A stretch of DNA of 44,330 nucleotides, taken from Myxococcota bacterium (GTDB lineage Bacteria; Myxococcota_A; Polyangia; Polyangiales; Polyangiaceae). Shown here one piece after another: positions 40,296-44,330 of this stretch. The stretch covers positions 1 to 44,330 of the forward strand of contig CAUJFL010000127.1 of assembly GCA_963169165.1 (NCBI GenBank). The letters run 5' to 3'. How positions within the stretch are numbered: the stretch's first letter is position 1; each line of letters starts with the position of its first letter. A program made the translations under genes and the position numbers. A model generated the notes under the pieces. That model was not told where the DNA came from and ran no database searches. It saw only the letters and a list, made by a program, of their open reading frames with translations.

Positions 40296-42446
40296 ATGCT
40301 CCCACGGTCTTCCATCGCCCGCCTCGCTCCTCGACTCGTCTTGCTCCCGGCTGCCTTCGCGGCGGGCCTCGTCCTCGCGGCCTGCGGCGGCGGCGACGAC
40401 GCGGCGCCTGCGGCCTCCGCGGGGCGGTCGTCCGGGAGCGCCGGAGGCGTCGGCGCGGCGGGCAAGTCGTCCGCGCAGGGCGGCGGGGGCGCTGCGGCCG
40501 CGGGCGAGGGAGGGGGCTCGGTCGGCGGCGCCTCGGGCAAGGGCGGCGCGTCCGGTGGCGCGGGTGGCGCGGCGAGCGCAGGCGCTGGTGGAAGCTCTGG
40601 CAAGCCGGGCAGCGCGGGCGCGGGCGGGAGCGCGGGGAGCTCGGGCAAATCAGGCGGCGCGGGCGCCTCCGGCAGCGGTGGCAAGGCGGGCACCTCGGGC
40701 GCCTCCGGCAGCGCTGGCACCGCGGGCAGCGCCGGCGGGGCCGGATCTTCGGGAGCGGGCGGTGACGCGGGCGCGGGAGGTGACGCGGGCGCGGGAGGCG
40801 CGGGAGGTGACGCGGGCGCGGGAGGTGACGCGGGCGCGGGAGGTGACGTGGGCGCGGGAGGTGACGCGGGCGCGGGCGGTAGCGCGGGCGCGGGCGGCGC
40901 GGCGAGCACCGCGTGCGACGCCGGCCCCTGTGACCACGGCACCTGCGCGCCCGAGGGGGAGACGTTCGTCTGCACCTGCGCGGCCGGCTTCACGGGGCGC
41001 ACCTGCCAGACCGAGATCGACGAGTGTGCGCCGGGCCCGTGCAGAAACGGCGGCACCTGCACCGACGCGCTGAACGGCTTCACCTGCGCGTGCGCCGCGG
41101 GCTTCGAGGGCACCACCTGCGAAACCAACATCAACGACTGTCCGGCGGTCGGGCCGTGCGCGAACGGCGGCACCTGCGTGGACCGCGTGAGCTCGTTCTC
41201 GTGCGCATGCGCGCCCGGCTACGGAGGGTCCGACTGCACGGAGACCTGCGGCGGCGCCGTCACCGCGAAGGGTAGCGGCAACTGGGACGACCCCGGCATC
41301 TGGCCGGGGGACGTCGTCCCTTCGCCACAGAACCCGGTGGTGATCCCCAACGGAGCCAAGGTGGTGATCCCCGCGGGCGTCGTCGTTCGCCAGTACGCGT
41401 GCGCCGAGTGGACCATCCGAGGCGAGCTCCGCAACGAAGGCACGCTCCGCCTCGACGGCGCCGTCCTCCAGATCGGACCCGACCCCACGAAGGGCGGCGA
41501 TCTCACCAACGTCGGCAAGCTCGAAGTGTGGGGCACGCTCTCCGGCGCGGTCGGGGCGAGCGGGAGGTCGATGATCACCAACCTACCAGGCGGAACGTTC
41601 GAGCTCTTCGGCGGCGTCGGCTTCTGGCAGCTGGAGAACCAGGGGACCTTCCACCTCAACGCGGGATCGAAGGCCGTCTGCTCGGTGCCGGGCTCCTGTG
41701 TCTTCGAGAACCCGACGGGCACGGTGACCATCGAGGAGGGGGCGGCGCTCCGGGTCATGCCCTACACCACGCGGGGCGTGAGCAACGGCGGGACCCTCAT
41801 CAACCGGGGAAGCGTCGAGCTCTACCGCACCACCCAGAACACGGGTCGCATCGAGAACTCTGGCACGTTCACCGTGCTGCCCGACCAGGAGGTCTGCTTC
41901 CTGCTGAACACCGCGCCCGGCACCTTCGAGAACAAGGGAACGTTCGCTCCTGGCTGCCCGGTGGACAACTCGGGGACCTTCGTCAACAAGGCGAAGTTCT
42001 CGACGGCCTACGCCGCCGGCGGCGTCCTGAACAATTCGGGGACGCTCACGAACGAATTCAGCGGGACGCTCGAGAGCGGGCACAACTTCAGCAACAAGGG
42101 CGCGTTCACGAACCGCGGCACGTTCCTCGTCGGTCGCTCGGGCCTGCTCAACCAGACGGGCTTCACCAACACCGGCACCTGGACGAACGCGGGCGCGTTC
42201 TCGGCGGACTTCGCGATCGCCAACGAAGCCCTCGGGGTCTGGACGATGGACCCCGGCTCGACGGGACAGTTCATCTTCGGCGGGCGCAACAGCGGCACCT
42301 TCGAGCACCACGGGAGGCTGTTCTTCAAGGCGCCGAGCGGCAACCTGTACAACTACGGCACCTTCAATCAGTACTGTGACGGAACGCTCATCCCGGACCC
42401 GGGGCTCGGCGTGAGAGAGAACCCCGTCGTCGACAAGTGCCCCTGA
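40296..42446 (+). CDS. Surface lipoprotein with three EGF-like domains and beta-solenoid
   Basis: 716 residues from an ATG. The signal ends in LVLAAC (Cys30). Residues about 40-206 are a Gly/Ala/Ser spacer with GDAGAG repeats. Three EGF domains follow (207-237, 240-275, 278-314). The second and third have calcium-binding entries (EIDEC, NINDC) and the Asp in CxDxxxxFxCxC (Asp257, Asp296), the consensus for beta-hydroxylation in eukaryotic cbEGF. From about 320 on come repeated NxGTF/NxGTL blocks (NEGTLRL, ENQGTFHL, NSGTFTV, NKGTFAP), a right-handed beta-helix. GNWDDPGIWPGDVVPS at about 326 resembles the start of G8-like domains. It stands alone; function is probably adhesive or binding. Confidence 0.88.
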   Translation: MLPRSSIARLAPRLVLLPAAFAAGLVLAACGGGDDAAPAASAGRSSGSAGGVGAAGKSSAQGGGGAAAAGEGGGSVGGASGKGGASGGAGGAASAGAGGSSGKPGSAGAGGSAGSSGKSGGAGASGSGGKAGTSGASGSAGTAGSAGGAGSSGAGGDAGAGGDAGAGGAGGDAGAGGDAGAGGDVGAGGDAGAGGSAGAGGAASTACDAGPCDHGTCAPEGETFVCTCAAGFTGRTCQTEIDECAPGPCRNGGTCTDALNGFTCACAAGFEGTTCETNINDCPAVGPCANGGTCVDRVSSFSCACAPGYGGSDCTETCGGAVTAKGSGNWDDPGIWPGDVVPSPQNPVVIPNGAKVVIPAGVVVRQYACAEWTIRGELRNEGTLRLDGAVLQIGPDPTKGGDLTNVGKLEVWGTLSGAVGASGRSMITNLPGGTFELFGGVGFWQLENQGTFHLNAGSKAVCSVPGSCVFENPTGTVTIEEGAALRVMPYTTRGVSNGGTLINRGSVELYRTTQNTGRIENSGTFTVLPDQEVCFLLNTAPGTFENKGTFAPGCPVDNSGTFVNKAKFSTAYAAGGVLNNSGTLTNEFSGTLESGHNFSNKGAFTNRGTFLVGRSGLLNQTGFTNTGTWTNAGAFSADFAIANEALGVWTMDPGSTGQFIFGGRNSGTFEHHGRLFFKAPSGNLYNYGTFNQYCDGTLIPDPGLGVRENPVVDKCP
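40761..40895 (+). repeat. 18-bp repeats in the EGF lipoprotein spacer
   Basis: Seven 18-bp units encode GDAGAG or near variants (GDVGAG, GSAGAG) and are interrupted by one 9-bp insert at 40797-40805. The same peptide repeat occurs in the MYXO-CTERM protein at about 34390-34440 but with different codons. Confidence 0.85.
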
Positions 42447-42590
42447 GCGCGCGCTCCGCGGCGGACACCGATGAAGTGCGTCGGTGAACAGCCGTGTCGG
42501 CGCCGTCGCGCCTCCTGCAGCGAGCGGGCGTTCACGCCGGAGGCCGTGGCGCGATCACGACACACGGACGACGCGATGATGATGGCGGGA

Positions 42591-42631
42591 TCGGTGATCA
42601 CGATGCGGTGGAGTCGGTGATCACGATGCGG
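42591..42631 (+). repeat. Two 18-bp direct repeats with period 23
   Basis: TCGGTGATCACGATGCGG occurs at 42591-42608 and again at 42614-42631. Each contains the palindrome GTGATCAC. They lie between the convergent EGF lipoprotein and the lipoprotein gene that ends at 42647, in 200 bases with no gene. Two helical turns of spacing suggests protein binding sites, but a chance duplication is possible. Confidence 0.55.
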
Positions 42632-42646
42632 CGGAACACGCGGGCG

Positions 42647-43171
42647 TCACGGCCGCGGGGCGGCGGACTCCGCGGACGCCCCCGGCCCGACGAGCGTCTT
42701 CACCTCCGCGCCGTCGCCCGTCACCACCCGCCCGATCTCCGTCGGCGTGAACGGCACCGTCGCCGCGCCGTCCTCGTCCGTCTCGACGGTGACAGGCTCG
42801 GCGTCCGGGGGGCCCGTGACGATCAGCTTCGTCCGCGGCGCGCGCCGCCGATCGCACGGCCCGGCGGGCTGGTCCACGGTTTCACTGGCGTCGGGCTGCG
42901 GCCGCTCACCCCGCTCGCCGCGGCTCTCCGTGACGCGGGTGCGCTTCACTGTCACCACCAGGCGCCTCGTGCAGGTGGCGTGCGACCAGAGCGACAAGTG
43001 CGCGCCCCCCTCGATCGGCGACAGTGTTGCCTGCCAGGCGCGGGGCGCGCGGGTGAACGTGCTGTGTTCGACAGGCCTGTCGCGCCGCTCCTCGACCCAG
43101 GTGACCGTGCGCACACACCCGCTCAGCAGCAGCGAGGCGCCCCCGAGCGACAGCCAGGCTCGCGCGCTCAT
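42647..43171 (-). CDS. Small lipoprotein of unknown function
   Basis: 174 residues from the ATG at 43171, which overlaps the upstream stop (ATGA). The lipobox is LLSGC (Cys19). The mature part is beta-rich with a segment KLIVTGPPDAEPVTVETD, DEDGAATVPFTPTE resembling small carboxypeptidase-regulatory or PEGA-like strands. The neighbouring lipoprotein has a similar piece, so the two may be related. No enzyme motif is visible. Confidence 0.75.
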   Translation of the reverse strand: MSARAWLSLGGASLLLSGCVRTVTWVEERRDRPVEHSTFTRAPRAWQATLSPIEGGAHLSLWSHATCTRRLVVTVKRTRVTESRGERGERPQPDASETVDQPAGPCDRRRAPRTKLIVTGPPDAEPVTVETDEDGAATVPFTPTEIGRVVTGDGAEVKTLVGPGASAESAAPRP

Positions 43172-43821
43172 CGCTCGATGTACCCCCGGAGCGGCGCCCC
43201 CGGCACGGAGAGGACGACCCGCGACGGCGCGGGGGAGGGCCAGGGCACGCGGTACACGCCGAGCGCGTCTGCGCGCGCGGCGATCGGCGCCGCGCCGTCG
43301 AACGTCACCAGGAGCACCTCGGGCGTGAACGGCACCTCGCGGCAGAGCGGCGCGACCGGCAGCACGCGACGGTCCTCCGTGCGCCTGCCGACCACGGTGT
43401 CGCGCGTCTTCAGGATGTCCACGAGCAGCGCGACCCCGCCGCCGACGAGCATGGGAGGCCCCACGACGTCCCCGGTGCAGAAGAGCCGGCCCTCGCACCG
43501 CTGCGCCGAGAGCATGAGCCCGCCCAGCAGGACAGACGCGTCGAGCGCGATCGCCAGCCCCGATGGCCGCGTCTCCGCGCGGGTCTCCAGCGTGACCCGC
43601 TCGCCCTGCTCGTCACAGGGCTCGCCGCGGGTGATCCGCATCGAGAGCACACCGTCTCGCACGCTGTCCGTCGCGCGGATCGACCAGTCCCGCTCCCGGG
43701 GGGGCAGCCTCACCGGCTCCCGGCCGACGACCACGTCGGTGCGCGTCTCGGTCGTGTTCGCGCAGGCGCCGGAGAGCGAGAGGGAGGTGACGACGAAGAA
43801 CCTCACGGCGCCGGGGCTCAT
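43168..43821 (-). CDS. Lipoprotein of unknown function coupled to its neighbour
   Basis: 217 residues from an ATG at 43821. The signal ends in LSLSGAC (Cys20), a slightly weak lipobox. After a Thr/Arg-rich start (TTETRTDVVVGREPV) comes a hydrophobic stretch at about 95-135 that may be a membrane helix or hairpin. The C-terminal VLLVTFDGAAPIAARADALG, YRVPWPSPAP aligns in pattern with the piece in the 42647 gene. Four or more Cys suggest a disulphide. No family recognised. Confidence 0.75.
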   Translation of the reverse strand: MSPGAVRFFVVTSLSLSGACANTTETRTDVVVGREPVRLPPRERDWSIRATDSVRDGVLSMRITRGEPCDEQGERVTLETRAETRPSGLAIALDASVLLGGLMLSAQRCEGRLFCTGDVVGPPMLVGGGVALLVDILKTRDTVVGRRTEDRRVLPVAPLCREVPFTPEVLLVTFDGAAPIAARADALGVYRVPWPSPAPSRVVLSVPGAPLRGYIER

Positions 43822-43900
43822 CCTGGGTCGATCCCTTCTGCCACTGCGGCGAGGGCGTCAACGGCGACTCGCCTGCTCCCGCCCGCGCCTGTCGTGCGGC

Positions 43901-44330
43901 TCATGGCGGCGCCGCGGGCGGCGGAGAGGGCGGCCCGAGGGAGTCGAGGCGGACGCGGATGTTCGCGAACGGCGGCACGCCCAGGTACACGTGCTCGCAG
44001 GTGACCGCCGACAGCGTCAGCGCCCCCAGTTTGCTGTTGTTCTTCAGGATCCACCGCTCGCCGGTGGCGAGGCGGACGATCTCGACGTTGGAGTAGCTGC
44101 CCTTCTCGACACCCTGCCTGTTCCCCTGCACAGCGTACCCACAGCCGACGCGCAGGTCCTCCGCGAAGCGGGCGCCGAACGAGTTGTCACCGATCGAGCG
44201 CGCGGTGGCGGCGAGCACCGCCGGGTCTGCTGTCCACGGCGCGGTGTAGAGGGTGAACTTCGGGTAGTCGTACTCTGCTTTGGGTACCCCCTCCGCGTGC
44301 GCCCACACGAGATCCTTGCCGTCGCTCGAG
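43901..44330 (-). CDS. Partial gene cut by the window edge, unknown function
   Basis: The frame is open to the end of the window with no start that looks real; the Val at 44306-44308 is probably internal, so the protein is 5'-truncated. What is visible (about 143 residues) includes AEGVPKAEYDYPKFTLYTAP, a central GCGYAVQGNRQGVEKGSYSN, then VRLATGERWILKNNSKLGAL and a Pro-rich end (PPSPPPAAPP). It is co-oriented with the two lipoproteins and 79 bases before the first of them. No family recognised. Confidence 0.65.
   Translation of the reverse strand, partial: SSDGKDLVWAHAEGVPKAEYDYPKFTLYTAPWTADPAVLAATARSIGDNSFGARFAEDLRVGCGYAVQGNRQGVEKGSYSNVEIVRLATGERWILKNNSKLGALTLSAVTCEHVYLGVPPFANIRVRLDSLGPPSPPPAAPP

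Overview
The window is very GC-rich with strong third-position GC bias and many GTG starts. It carries an apparent MYXO-CTERM anchored protein, several lipoproteins with long Ala/Gly/Ser spacers, a surface chitinase, a eukaryote-like EGF protein and a large orphan histidine kinase. Together these point to a myxobacterium, most likely of the Polyangiales/Sorangiineae type. I saw no rRNA, tRNA, CRISPR array, insertion sequence or phage module.

Layout. 199-4293 (minus) is a tight four-gene operon with overlapping stops and starts: a YbjN-like protein, a Sel1/SH3-like lipoprotein, a helical protein of unknown function and a membrane-anchored coiled coil. Just upstream, 4345-5343 holds two tandem co-oriented LuxR-type regulators, both broken (a frameshift in one, an in-frame TAG in the other) where the N-terminal part meets the HTH. 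5392-6877 is a divergent TetR/PF10118-type pair with a palindromic operator candidate. 6913-10160 encodes an orphan sensor kinase and a polytopic membrane protein. 10167-13628 (minus) pairs a fatty-acid desaturase with a GT39-type glycosyltransferase. 13793-16947 holds a lysozyme-like lipoprotein, a membrane protein and murB.

16996-21966 (minus) is a four-gene chain in which every junction is a 4-base GTGA overlap: UDPGP-type uridylyltransferase, a fused beta-barrel/S49 (SppA-type) protein, an ABC-ATPase-like protein without a Walker A motif, and a HAD phosphatase. 22074-24708 encodes a discoidin-domain membrane protein and an AftB-like GT-C glycosyltransferase. 24818-31297 is a redox module: hemerythrin-like protein, six-helix membrane subunit with a zinc ribbon, molybdopterin oxidoreductase, four-cluster ferredoxin, Tat-anchored Rieske protein, a tiny membrane protein and a TDT/SLAC1-type transporter.

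31467-42446 is rich in cell-surface proteins: a propeller lipoprotein, the Cys-repeat MYXO-CTERM protein, a chitinase lipoprotein and an EGF/beta-solenoid lipoprotein. Among them lie an arylamine N-acetyltransferase and a DprE1/DprE2-like oxidase-reductase pair. 42647-44330 (minus) holds two coupled lipoproteins and a gene cut by the window edge.

The strongest leads are the Mo/Rieske/TDT redox module, the beta-barrel/S49 operon with its degenerate ABC protein, the four-gene operon with its decayed regulator pair, and the rule that the low-complexity spacer always abuts the membrane anchor.
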